This document shows, in pieces, positions 55,328-64,000 of a stretch of 64,000 nucleotides of DNA. How positions within the stretch are numbered: position 1 is the stretch's first letter; the number at the start of each line of letters is the position of its first letter. A program made the position numbers and the translations under genes. The DNA is taken from NCBI RefSeq assembly GCF_902459465.1, contig NC_047068.1, positions 806,001 to 870,000 on the forward strand, written 5' to 3'. The notes beneath the pieces are model-generated. The model was not told the origin of the DNA and did not search any database. It saw only the letters and a list, made by a program, of their open reading frames with translations. This DNA comes from Asterias rubens (Eukaryota; Echinodermata; Asteroidea; Forcipulatida; Asteriidae).

Positions 55328-55544
55328 CACTGTTTTCAAAAACCTGTTCACACATGATGTTCATGCGTTATTCTTGTTCTAGTTTGTGGTGATGTTTTAT
55401 GTTTTCGTTCAAGTAAAAGTAACGATGATTCGGGGGAAAAGGTTTAGATGTGTGGATAGCTTAATTAATGTGTTCAACTTTCATATGACACCAAAATGTT
55501 TGAGAATTACCTTTGCTTGGTGAGCACTGCTCACTGAGGAATAA

Positions 55545-55870
55545 GCGGCAGAAATCTTTCGCTTTCTTGAAAAACCATCTGCAACGATCTGCATCATGAC
55601 ACTTACCGATCTAATGCTTCAGAAGTTGCAGATAGCCCTATTTGTGGAATTGTTCAAAATATGTATCACAGGTTTTGAGTAAAAATCAAATGAATTTTGA
55701 GTGTGAATTTCCTCAACTACCGCTCTTTTACCGCTACATCTGATATCAAAATCTTTCGCTTTCTTGACAATCGGCATTAGTAGTGTCAATGTCGATTGTC
55801 AAGAAAGCAAAAGATTTTAATATCAGACGCGCTGGGGCCAAGGATACAGAGTGGATTGGACCATGAATGA
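55545..55870. repeat. Fold-back element related to 4205-4450
   Basis: AATCTTTCGCTTTCTTGAAA, AACCATCTGCAACGATCTGC and GAGTGTGAATTTCCTCAACT match 4262-4440. The tail is a hairpin, CTTTCGCTTTCTTGACAATC mirrored by GATTGTCAAGAAAGCAAAAG. Confidence 0.65.
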
Positions 55871-56049
55871 AGAAATTCTATTTTCTTCCTCCATGATTGG
55901 ACCTATTTCTGGGGCTACTTCTGATGAATCCTTCTGTTAGCGATTGTTAGTTTCCCATCTGCCATATAGAGACAGAATCTCACGGAGACAGATGTTCCTA
56001 GGACAGTGGCACTATGCTTGAAGTTTTTGTTTTTATAAAGACACGGGAT

Positions 56050-56395
56050 TTCAAAAACCTGTGAAAATTTGAACAATTGACTGGTTGTCGAATAACTTGT
56101 CAAAGTTGCGAGATAATAACGGAAGAAAAAAAACACCCTTGCCACAAGAATTAGTTATGTGCTTCCATGCCCAGATGCTTGATTTCAGGACCTCAAAATC
56201 GAATTCTGAGGTCTCAAAATCAAATTCAAATATTTTAGTGGAAAATCACCTCTTTCTCAAAAAGTGCGTTACTTCAGAGGGAGCTGTTCCTTACAATCTT
56301 TTATACAATGAACAGCTCTCCATTGCTTGTTACCAAGTAAGCTTTTATGCTAACAATTATTTGAGTAATTACTAATAGTAATATGCCTTTAAACT
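56050..56395 (+). mobile_element. MITE-1 at the POLR3E 5' side
   Basis: CAAAGTTGCGAGATAATAAC, TTTCAGGACCTCAAAATC and GAGGGAGCTGTTCC to ATGCCTTTAA; the left end is decayed. Confidence 0.7.
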
Positions 56396-56680
56396 ATTGT
56401 GTGCATACAAACTTTTTATACCGGCCAAACGACAGAGGGCGCACTTCCGTTCGACCGACAAGTTTACAAAACTGTGCATGACATGTGGGTCCGACTGAAT
56501 GTAGCCCGTACTTGTTCACATTTATGTCGAAGATTTCTCCTTTTTCACTCTAGTTTAATGAGTATATTACTGCACAAATAGAGGCCACACGACGGTGCTC
56601 CGGCTGGTTTCGCTTGTGACCTTTAAAGTGGAGCCAAAAAGGGCCAAGTTCAACAAGAAACGAGCAAAGGAACAGCAAGA
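56395..56680 (+). promoter_or_regulatory. Presumed promoter and 5' UTR of POLR3E
   Basis: About 285 bp between a MITE-1 copy and the POLR3E start codon. It contains CACTTCCG (about 56442), an ETS-type site typical of housekeeping promoters, and no convincing TATA box. The MITE ends right at its upstream edge, so it may have been inserted into the promoter region. Confidence 0.3.
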
Positions 56681-59600
56681 ATGTCGGACACCGATGACGA
56701 TCCGGTTGTTGAAGAGGTAAGCACACTTCAGCCATGGAGGTAGAAATAGCAGCACACTTGCCTATCTATAGTTAACTTTAAGGTTATGTAATTGTTATGT
56801 TACTACTATTTTTTGTGATTGTGATGATTGGGCACTGATGCTCCCCGATGGGCCCGATTATCACAACGATCCAATCGAAACAGGTCAACTCAGTCATAAT
56901 CATACCTAGCCCCACTTCACTTGGTGTGGCCAAGGGTAGCTGAATCCTTGGGGTACCGGTCAACTCGGTCCCAAGTCAACTCGGTCCCAGTCAACTCGGT
57001 CCCAAGTCAACTCGGTCCCAAGTCAACTCGGTCCCAAGTCATCTCGGTCCCAAGTCATCTCGGTCCCAGGTCAACTCGGTCCCAAGTCATCTCGGTCCCA
57101 GGTCAACTCGGTCCCAGGTCAACTCGGTCCCAAGTCATCTCGGTCCCAGGTCAACTCGGTCCCAAGTCAACTCGGTCCCAAGTCAACTCGGTCCCAAGTC
57201 AACTCAGTCCCAAGTCAACTCGGTCTCAAGTCAACTCGGTCCCAAGTCAACTCGGTCCCAAGTCAACTTGGCCGTATGGTTGACGGGAAGTTCTAAGTTG
57301 TTGGGCGAATAAATTTCAACTGAAAAACAATGAGTTCACAAATGTTTCTTTGCTTTCAACCAGAGTATTGTTTTTTGTATGGCTCTCAACAGATAACATT
57401 AATTGACAAACAGTAACAATTTAATCCTCTTTGAGATTTTATAAACAATATAATTTATAAAAAAGTACGATTTCTGTACGATTTTTATGTTTATTATTAT
57501 TATTTTTAACCAAACATCAATTTTCTCATGTTTTAATTCTCAGAAATCGTACTTTTTTATATTATTTATAAAATTTGTTGATAAAATAAACATGACTCGG
57601 GTACGAGTTGACTTGGGTACGATTTGACTTGGGTACGTGTTGACCTGGGTACGAGTTGACTTGGGTACGAGTTAACCTGGTACGAGTTGGCTTGGGTATG
57701 AGTTGACTTGGGTACGAGTTAACCTAAGTATGAGTTGACTTGGGTACGAGTTGACTTGGGTACGAGTTGACTTGGGTACGAGTTGACTTGGGCACAAGAT
57801 GGCCCGATTTCCTATGGATGGATGGGGAAGTGGTGAGGTACGTGGTACTATGGTAGGACGTCAGTGCCGGGAAGGATCCAACCTGCATGACCTGTGCCAA
57901 GTAAAGCTCTACTTTAGTTTAAAATGACAAGTATCGTGTGGGGGGGGGGTGATGATGATTTCCCAATGGCTGGAGGCATTAGAAGGAACCTTTTTCTTTC
58001 CCACTGTGCCTTTTGGCCACTCAGTGCAAAATCAACCAAGCAATAAAGTTGAGACAGGGCTCGAACTTGGGAAAAATGACCAACGAGACAGAAAAGTTGA
58101 TGTATCCTTCCACCACTTGTTCATTTGTTATGAAATAAAAAAGTATCTATTCTAAAGTTTCTAAAGGGCCTGGTGTTATAGCTTGAAATGTTTACTGGAC
58201 CTGAATTGAAAAATTTGTTTAAAAAAAAGACCAGAATAAAAGCGAGAACAAAACCTCCCAAGTTATTACACAGTGAAGTAGGCCCCCCCTATATTGTTAA
58301 ATCAATTAAAAAACACAAGACTACCGTACTTGTCTTATAAGTTTACTGGCGGGACAGTCGAAACTAAAAACCAATGGCATCAAGCATCAATGGGTCTTAA
58401 ATGTTCCTTGCAGGGTCGTAGCTGTGCGATAATGGACTTATTGCATGGCCACGACCCTGCCGGTTTTAGAGGAACGTTCAAGACCAGCCGTCGATTTCGC
58501 CAAACTCTTCCTAACTTAGGATTAATCTTGGGACTTAGGACGAGTCCAAGCCCTGCACTGTAGCATGCAAACCTTAAGATTAATCCTAAGTTAGTTTACT
58601 CGTCCTTGAGATAGGATTAGTCCTAGCGTTTCGTGAAATCGACTGCAGCTGGTACCACTCTTTTATTCCCTTATTTAAAATTGTATACAAAACTGAGCCA
58701 GTGAGTGGCAAGGCGGAACCAATTTAGTACATTGAAATTACACCCAAATGTCAGCTAAGCATGTTGGCCTAATATCATATAATGTTTTTTTTCCTTCTCA
58801 TTGCTAGGTTGATGTTTACTTGTCCAAGAGCCTAGCAGAAAACCTTTATCTCTTCCAGGTAAGTAACAACCACATCATTGTAAAATAATTCTGAAGCCTG
58901 TCAACTTTGTCATCGAACTCGGTTAAATTTTACACAGTTTTTGTTTGCTGTGCTGACCATGGATTTCTTCACTTACTAACCCCTGTAAAGGCCCGGTCAC
59001 ACAGGCCTCGATAACGAGAACGAAAACAAGAACGTTAAAAATGCACGCCCTAGATTGGTTGAATAAGCAAGGGTGTATTCTGCGTGGAGCAATTCAACCA
59101 ATAGAATGCGTTCTCTTTGCGTCGTTATCGTTATCGTTTTTAGGCCTTAAAGCACATAATTCTATGAATGGGATGTTAGCGCAAAATTTGGCAATAATCA
59201 AAGCCCTGAAGTTGGGAAACAATCGCATTTATTTTACTTTTTGACCAAAAGTGTTGATGTTTTTTGACCGAAAAGGTAATTATAAATTGGAATCAAAGTG
59301 TGTTGAATCGGTTTTCATCTAGTGGTTTAAACCCGCCAAGGCCTTGTTCTTGATAATTTACCTCGACTCCGTCTTGGTAAAATTATCAAGAACCAGACCT
59401 CGTTAGGTTTAAACCACTAGTTGAAAACCTCTTCACCACACATTGATTCCCTTATTTTAATTATAATGAATGTGTTTTTGTTTTTCAGTATCCTGTTCGA
59501 CCATCTGGTATGCCATATGATGACTTTCAACACCTTGTGGCAAGAGTCAAGCCAAAGCAGAAAATGGTAAACGTCGTATTCACCGTCTATGTCTCTTTCC

Positions 59601-62600
59601 TTATGTGCAGGGCCCAATTTCATGGCTCTGCTTACCGTAAGTACAGAATTGGTGCTTATGGAAGCAGGGGATTCTGTGCTTATGGCAAGCGTATTTCACG
59701 GGTTGGCGTCAAATTTGCGCTTCTGCGCGTGCGTACTGCACGTTACTAGGCATTCTACGCTTACAAGGCTAGACCGGAAATTCAGCGCTTGCACGTAAGC
59801 GGGGAATCGTGATCGTAAGCGCAGAATTTGGCGGTAAGCAGAGCCATGAAATTGGGCCCCCTGGTTTGTTAGCCTTCCCACTGTACATGCTGTATATCGG
59901 ACCATTTAATATCATCCACTTGGGGGTTATGTGCACAGTTGTGACACCGGACACTGGACACTATTGGAGATATGCAGGAGCCAAATTATGAACAGCTGTA
60001 TACACAAGAAGAAAATCTCTTGAATAGCGCTTTATAACTTAATTTTTTGTTGTTGAGTTTTAACCAAACAAGCGGCAGCTTAGCACAGCTGTGGAGTTTG
60101 TATATCACGTCATCAGGTTAAACTTTTTGCATGAAGTTAAAACTGAGGTGGGCAAGTGCTTGTGACCTTCAACTTATTTCGTGACAATTTTTGCATTTTC
60201 TTCTACCCTCGCCAGGTGGAACATGAGATAACTGTAGGTCTTGATACTAAAAGTCAATAAACAAGCAGGATTCCAGTCACAAGAATACCATCTGACATGG
60301 TAATTTGGCTGGTAACTTTATTCTGGTTAGCACCATCTTTGTTTTGCTTAGCTTATTTTTATGCTTAAAGTAGAATTTTTTTTACATTTTCTTGCCAGGT
60401 GGAACTTGAGATAGGTCTGGACACTCAGAACTCAAACTATGACAAAAGCCGCGGAGAACAAATCTCAATCAACGTGGACGGAGCCAACCCCATCGGGAAT
60501 CAAACATTTCAGAGGTAGGGTGGAGTTAAATTTTGAAAAATCCTTTTAGTCTGTGCTGTTTTCTGATGTTCATAAGGCGCACGGTCCATTTAGGGCCGGT
60601 TCAGCAACTGCACACGATTGTCAAACGATTACAGTGGCAAACGATTCAGCAGCGGTTGTAAGACGATTGGGGGATAGGTTCTTCAAACGCTTCAGTGCGC
60701 TGAGCTTGTCTGGTTGTCCGGAGTCCCAACAAAGGGGCTATAATCGGATTACTGTCCATTGTGTTTGGATTATAGCTTTGACCGATTGACCCTCTGTAAT
60801 ATAATCGTTTGCGGCAATCAAGTGACGGTTGCCGAACGGGCCCTAAATGGACCGTGCGCCTAAGTAGAGGATTTTATTTTACCCAAGGCACTCAACCATA
60901 ATTGCTTCATAAAAGTTTGGGAAGGTAGTGTATTTTGCTCTACCAGCCAGCTACTGAAACACATGCCTACACCCTTACAGACTGTGAAAGTGGTTTAAAC
61001 TTGTTTCAGCCCCAGGAGTAGGCAACAATCAGTTCAGTTTAGCCATCACTTTAAACTGGCCGTCCTTGGCCTTGTGATGTTCAACGATAAAAACACACTT
61101 TTAAAATGAAATACCTTGCTCAAAGCAGCAAAATGCAATCAGAGGATTTGGTTGCATTGTGAAGTAAACTGGTTTACGCTGTTCTTGGCACTCGGCAGCA
61201 ACCTCGCTACGTCTCTAACCCCTGGGAGGGAAACTCCGATCCGTGTCTTTGGTTGGCTATCATATACGCGCAAACTATGAAACGCTGTGCGTCTTAAAAA
61301 AGCTTTATGCGCCAAAACGCGCGCGTATAAAGATGTATGTATTCATGTTTTTTTTGTCAAGCAACACTGAACGCCAAGGCAAGTTTATTACACACAGCGC
61401 ATCCAGCGTGTGCGCGACTAACGCCCAACACAACGGATCAACCACAGGACTAATTGTAATATCCCATATATTTGGATATTTTTGAGTTACACTTCCAGGG
61501 GTTATGATCGAGCAAGGCATGCGGGGGAAAAATGGCGCGGCGAGATCGATCACCCCTGGGAACGAGGTTGACTGGGCAGTCACTAAATCAGGGTTGTACT
61601 GGACTGGAGGACTGAGGCCAGTGGTTTTAGTGTCGGGCCAGTAAACTCACAACCAGAAAAGTCCAACGGTCTTGAGTTTCTCAATTGAATAAATATCTTT
61701 TGAAACCAATAAATGGTGTCAAAAGCATAAAATAACAAACCTGTGAAAATTCGGGCTCAATCGGTCATCGAGAAAATGATGAAAGAAAAAACACCCCTAG
61801 CTAGAAGTCTTTTATTATTTTAGTGAGAAATTACCTCTTTCTCAAAAACTCTGTTACTTCGGAGGGAGTTGTTTCCCACAATGTTTTATAATATCAATGG
61901 CTCTCCAATGCTCGTTACCAAGTCAGTTTTTAAGTTAATATTTGTTTTGAGTAACTACCAAACGTGTACCTTCCCTTTAAGTCTAATAACTATTGTTAAA
62001 TTCTGTTTGGTAAAAGTTTTACCTATAAGAATGAGGTAAACCTTCTCTAGTGCTTATTCAAATAAAACAGTTTACAAGTAAAACTGTGTAGCTTGTTCTC
62101 AGGTCCAGTAGAAATGTTGAGCTCTAATCCCTGCGATCTTGTAGATTGTCCTCCCTATTTCGAGCCCTGAGTATACGTTGCTTTCTAAAAAGACAGGAGT
62201 CCAGTCTATTGCCTCTGTTGGCTTTTGTGATACATTAGCGCTGGGTTGGTGTTTATTTCATGCCTTGTTCTAAATCTATAAAAGCATTTTTCTGATTTCC
62301 TCCTTAGTGACGTGATGGATAAGCAAGTACTTGCCTCATCCAGTGGGATGGCTTCAACGTCTCGCTATGCAGTAGGAATTCTAAAGGACGGTAAGCACAT
62401 CTTGTTATTTTTAGGATCTACTTGGTTGAATATTTTGACTCTAATCAAGGCTGGTCGACCATTGGTTGACTACTCTGGTCGACCATTTGGAACCAGCCTC
62501 ATGACCGTGGTTTTTTCACTGGTCCCAATAGCCTGTTCCATGCTTACACTTGTAAAGCGCAGAGTGACACCAGTGACACAAGTAGCCTTGTTTAGGGCAA

Positions 62601-63522
62601 CTTGCATACATTTTTCGTTTGAGTGAGTGTGTCACTGCGTATGTACGTTGCTGTTTAGTAGTCGACTTATGTGCGCATTTGAATTTTCTCCTTGTGGTAA
62701 AGTGGAAGTTTGCATTGCCTTTTTTTATTCTGTCTGGCATTCAGGGTTAACCAGTCAGTGCCTATGTATGCAGTGCTGAATTCAAATCGGTGTAGGGGTA
62801 AAAAGCAAATGAAATTTTTGTTGTGCTATACAGGTGAACTACACTTGACACCCCTCCACGGACTAGCTCAGCTGAGACCTAACTTTGCTTACCTAGACAA
62901 AGCTGATCTGAAGAGCAAAGTAGACAAAGCAGACAATGAAGGTATGTTGAGGACGGAGACTTAAAAGTGGAAGGGAAATGTCAAATTCAATTTTTTGATG
63001 TTCGCATATTCTTGTCGATAGAGTTCTCATGTGAGGATGGAAAGTCTCTTTTTAAATTCTCACGTTAAAATGTTTGAAGAAAAAACACCCTTGTCACACA
63101 AAGTTGTGTGCTTTCAGATGCTTGATTTTGAGACCTCATATGTGAAACTGTCAGGTCTCGAAATAAATTCAAATATTTTACTGAGAAATTACTTCTTTCT
63201 CAAAAATGTTATTTCAGAGGGAGCCGTTTCGCGTTTATAAAATCAACAGCTCTCCATTGCCTGTTACCAAGTACGTTTTTATGCTAACAATTATTTTGAG
63301 TAATTACTAATAGTGTCCAGTGTCTTTAAGTAGTTGTTGTTTCCTTGACTTGAAATAGGAGAGTCGTCCCAGGAGGAGGAAGAGGAGGCTAAACCAGTCA
63401 AGGTCCAGTTTGCGAGACCAGAGAGTGACCAAGCCAAGGCAAGACGTCTGGCATCCTACTCCCATCATGAAAAGATGCTGTCTGAAGAGATGTGGGTACC
63501 ACTCAGCTGCCAGTCCATCAAT
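56681..63522 (+). CDS. POLR3E: RNA polymerase III subunit RPC5, first seven coding exons (3' part outside window)
   Basis: Coding exons: 56681-56716, 58808-58858, 59489-59566, 60399-60514, 62308-62390, 62834-62941, 63359-63522. They join in phase to give 212 residues, and the last donor GTAAGT at 63523 shows that the gene continues. The start MSDTDDDPVVEE then VDVYLSKSLAENLYLFQYPV matches the Sin-like N-terminus of RPC5. YDDFQHL, VKPKQKMVELEIGLDT, GELHLTPLHGLAQLRPNF, YLDKAD, an acidic SSQEEEEE stretch and FARPESDQAKARR follow in family order. RPC5 is a nuclear Pol III subunit that dimerises with RPC4 and acts in initiation and termination. Human RPC5 has about 708 residues, so less than a third is here. 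Intron 1 holds a fold-back element with minisatellite arms; intron 3 holds a pseudo-copy of exon 4. Confidence 0.95.
56950..57800. mobile_element. Fold-back element with 16-bp minisatellite arms, TU/FB-like
   Basis: The left arm (56958-57270) is about 19 units of GGTCCCAAGTCAACTC. The right arm (57597-57797) is about 12 units of GAGTTGACTTGGGTAC, whose complement is GTACCCAAGTCAACTC, so the arms are inverted. Inside, AAAAAGTACGATTTCTG (57461) is mirrored by CAGAAATCGTACTTTTT (57540), giving nested inverted repeats. Sea-urchin TU and Drosophila FB elements have this architecture. It lies in POLR3E intron 1. The open frame across the left arm is a repeat artefact. Confidence 0.8.
58340..58685. 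mobile_element. Hairpin tail of a family F-type element with a nested palindrome
   Basis: TTGCAGGGTCGT mirrored by ACGACCCTGC within GGTCTTAAATGTTCC/GGAACGTTCAAGACC arms. A second palindrome, TCGATTTCGCC and CTAACTTAGGATTAATC to GTGAAATCGA, is nested, and it ends TTTTATTCCCTTATTTA. Confidence 0.55.
58990..59155. mobile_element. Short MITE-like palindromic repeat
   Basis: GGCCCGGTCACACAGGCC and CGATAACGAGAACG face CGTTATCGTTATCG and TTAGGCC. Confidence 0.5.
59222..59457 (+). mobile_element. Family F 3' part ending 31 bp before POLR3E exon 3
   Basis: TTTATTTTACTTTTTGACCA, hairpin arms AGTGGTTTAAACCCGCC and complement, end ACACATTGATTCCCTTATTT. Confidence 0.8.
59609..59858. mobile_element. Fold-back MITE, M6-like, in POLR3E intron 3
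   Basis: GGGCCCAATTTCATGGCTCT mirrored by AGAGCCATGAAATTGGGCCC; near-copy of 34380-34622. Confidence 0.8.
60216..60260 (+). pseudogene. Pseudo-copy of the start of POLR3E exon 4
   Basis: An acceptor-like CCTCGCCAG is followed by a frame reading VEHEITVGLDTKSQ and a stop. Exon 4, 183 bp downstream, begins VELEIGLDTQNSN after TTCTTGCCAG. The copy has a two-codon insertion and an in-frame stop, so it is non-coding. It looks like a local partial duplication covering acceptor and exon start. Confidence 0.65.
60577..60862. mobile_element. Palindromic MITE in POLR3E intron 4
   Basis: AGGCGCACGGTCCATTTAGG mirrored by CCTAAATGGACCGTGCGCCT, with internal CAAACGATT repeats. Confidence 0.85.
60890..61070 (+). 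mobile_element. SINE-A body type A fragment
   Basis: TTGGGAAGGTAGTGTATTTT, CAGCCCCAGGAGTAGGCAAC and GGCCGTCCTTGGCCTTGTG without a head. Confidence 0.5.
61190..61585. mobile_element. MITE with CAACCTCG ends
   Basis: CAGCAACCTCGCTACG and ACCCCTGGGAGGG face CACCCCTGGGAACGAGGTTG at the other end. The left part recurs at 30430-30600. Confidence 0.65.
61700..61985 (+). mobile_element. MITE-1, 3' two-thirds
   Basis: AACAAACCTGTGAAAATTCG, TCGGAGGGAGTTGTTTC to CGTGTACCTTCCCTTTAA. Confidence 0.65.
63070..63331 (+). mobile_element. MITE-1, 3' part, 28 bp before POLR3E exon 7
   Basis: ACACCCTTGTCACACAAAGT to ATAGTGTCCAGTGTCTTTAA. Confidence 0.75.
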
Positions 63523-63639
63523 GTAAGTAATTAATAATAATACTAAATAATATTTACAGGACGCTTTTTACAAAAGTTACAAAGCGTCGACAGTAACTAC
63601 GATTAAACTATTTCTGTGACGTCACTCTGTTGTTGAAAG

Positions 63640-63730
63640 TGTAGATTATTTTTTACGAATCTACACTTCGTTCACGAATCTACACTTAAGTGTAGACTCG
63701 TAACATAATCTACAGTTGAGTGTATATTAC
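63640..63730. repeat. AGTGTAGATTCGTGA palindromic repeat cluster
   Basis: GTGTAGATT, GAATCTACACTT (twice) and TAAGTGTAGACTCGTAA in alternating orientation; the same motif frames 24940-25010 (GTGTAGATTCGTGAATAG / ATGAATCTACACTTTAG). Confidence 0.6.
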
Positions 63731-64000
63731 AAAATTTAGTAAATAGTTCAACTTGAAAATTGCTATCTTTCCAAACTGAAATATAAATATAGCATGAAGT
63801 GCAACAAAAACATAGCTGAAAAACATGTGTTTCAATTTACAAAAACATTTTCCAGTTGAGAAAAAATCACTTTAGTAAGACAATTTATTGTTAGCTGAGC
63901 AAACTGACGTTGTACTCAAATAACCTATAGACGATGTGACCTCTGACGTCACACGAAAACCATATCATGATGCGCGCGCATACCGCCGGGCAAAACCTTT

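Noticed and set aside
56921-57283. 120-codon open frame with repeating SQLGPKSTRSQ-type residues
   Set aside because: It is the translation of a 16-bp minisatellite; the period is not a multiple of three, so all frames look alike, and there are no other protein signals.

Overview
This is eukaryotic nuclear DNA from a deuterostome invertebrate, most likely an echinoderm and possibly a sea star (the clade is inference). The genes are split by GT-AG introns, gene families are animal ones, and introns and intergenic DNA are full of TTAA-flanked MITEs, tRNA-derived SINEs, fold-back elements and satellite arrays. A fold-back element with 16-bp sub-repeats recalls the TU elements described from sea urchins.

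Layout. Positions 1-1424 (+) hold the last two coding exons of a BRI3-family membrane protein. Positions 5155-30093 (+) hold a complete CCDC57-like coiled-coil gene, which I resolve into 18 in-frame coding exons (1078 codons plus stop). Positions 32459-35893 (-) hold a complete six-exon MRPL58/ICT1 gene (199 residues, GGQ motif intact), convergent with CCDC57. A bona fide tRNA-Leu(AAG) follows at 36276-36357. From 37.7 to 41.5 kb lies a degenerate array of roughly 600-bp units. Three unrelated tandem arrays then abut each other: 43 bp x ~9, ~170-195 bp x 4, and a 31-unit satellite of mixed 117/152-bp monomers ending near 47.62 kb. An intronless HECT-like coding sequence lies at 52954-54132 (+). 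The first seven coding exons of POLR3E (RNA polymerase III subunit RPC5) lie at 56681-63522 (+), and this gene runs off the right edge.

The genes do not form a functional cluster. They are housekeeping genes (mitochondrial ribosome rescue, Pol III transcription, centriole/microtubule scaffold, lysosomal/membrane protein) plus one member of an expanded HECT-like family. Most of the sequence is transposable-element tissue. The most informative parts are where repeats meet genes: a splice acceptor inside a SINE, several repeats ending within about 15-35 bp of acceptors, and two small pseudo-exons that copy the start of a real downstream exon. Nested insertions also show target sites directly. 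All exon models come from reading frames, splice dinucleotides and remembered family sequences; no alignment was run.
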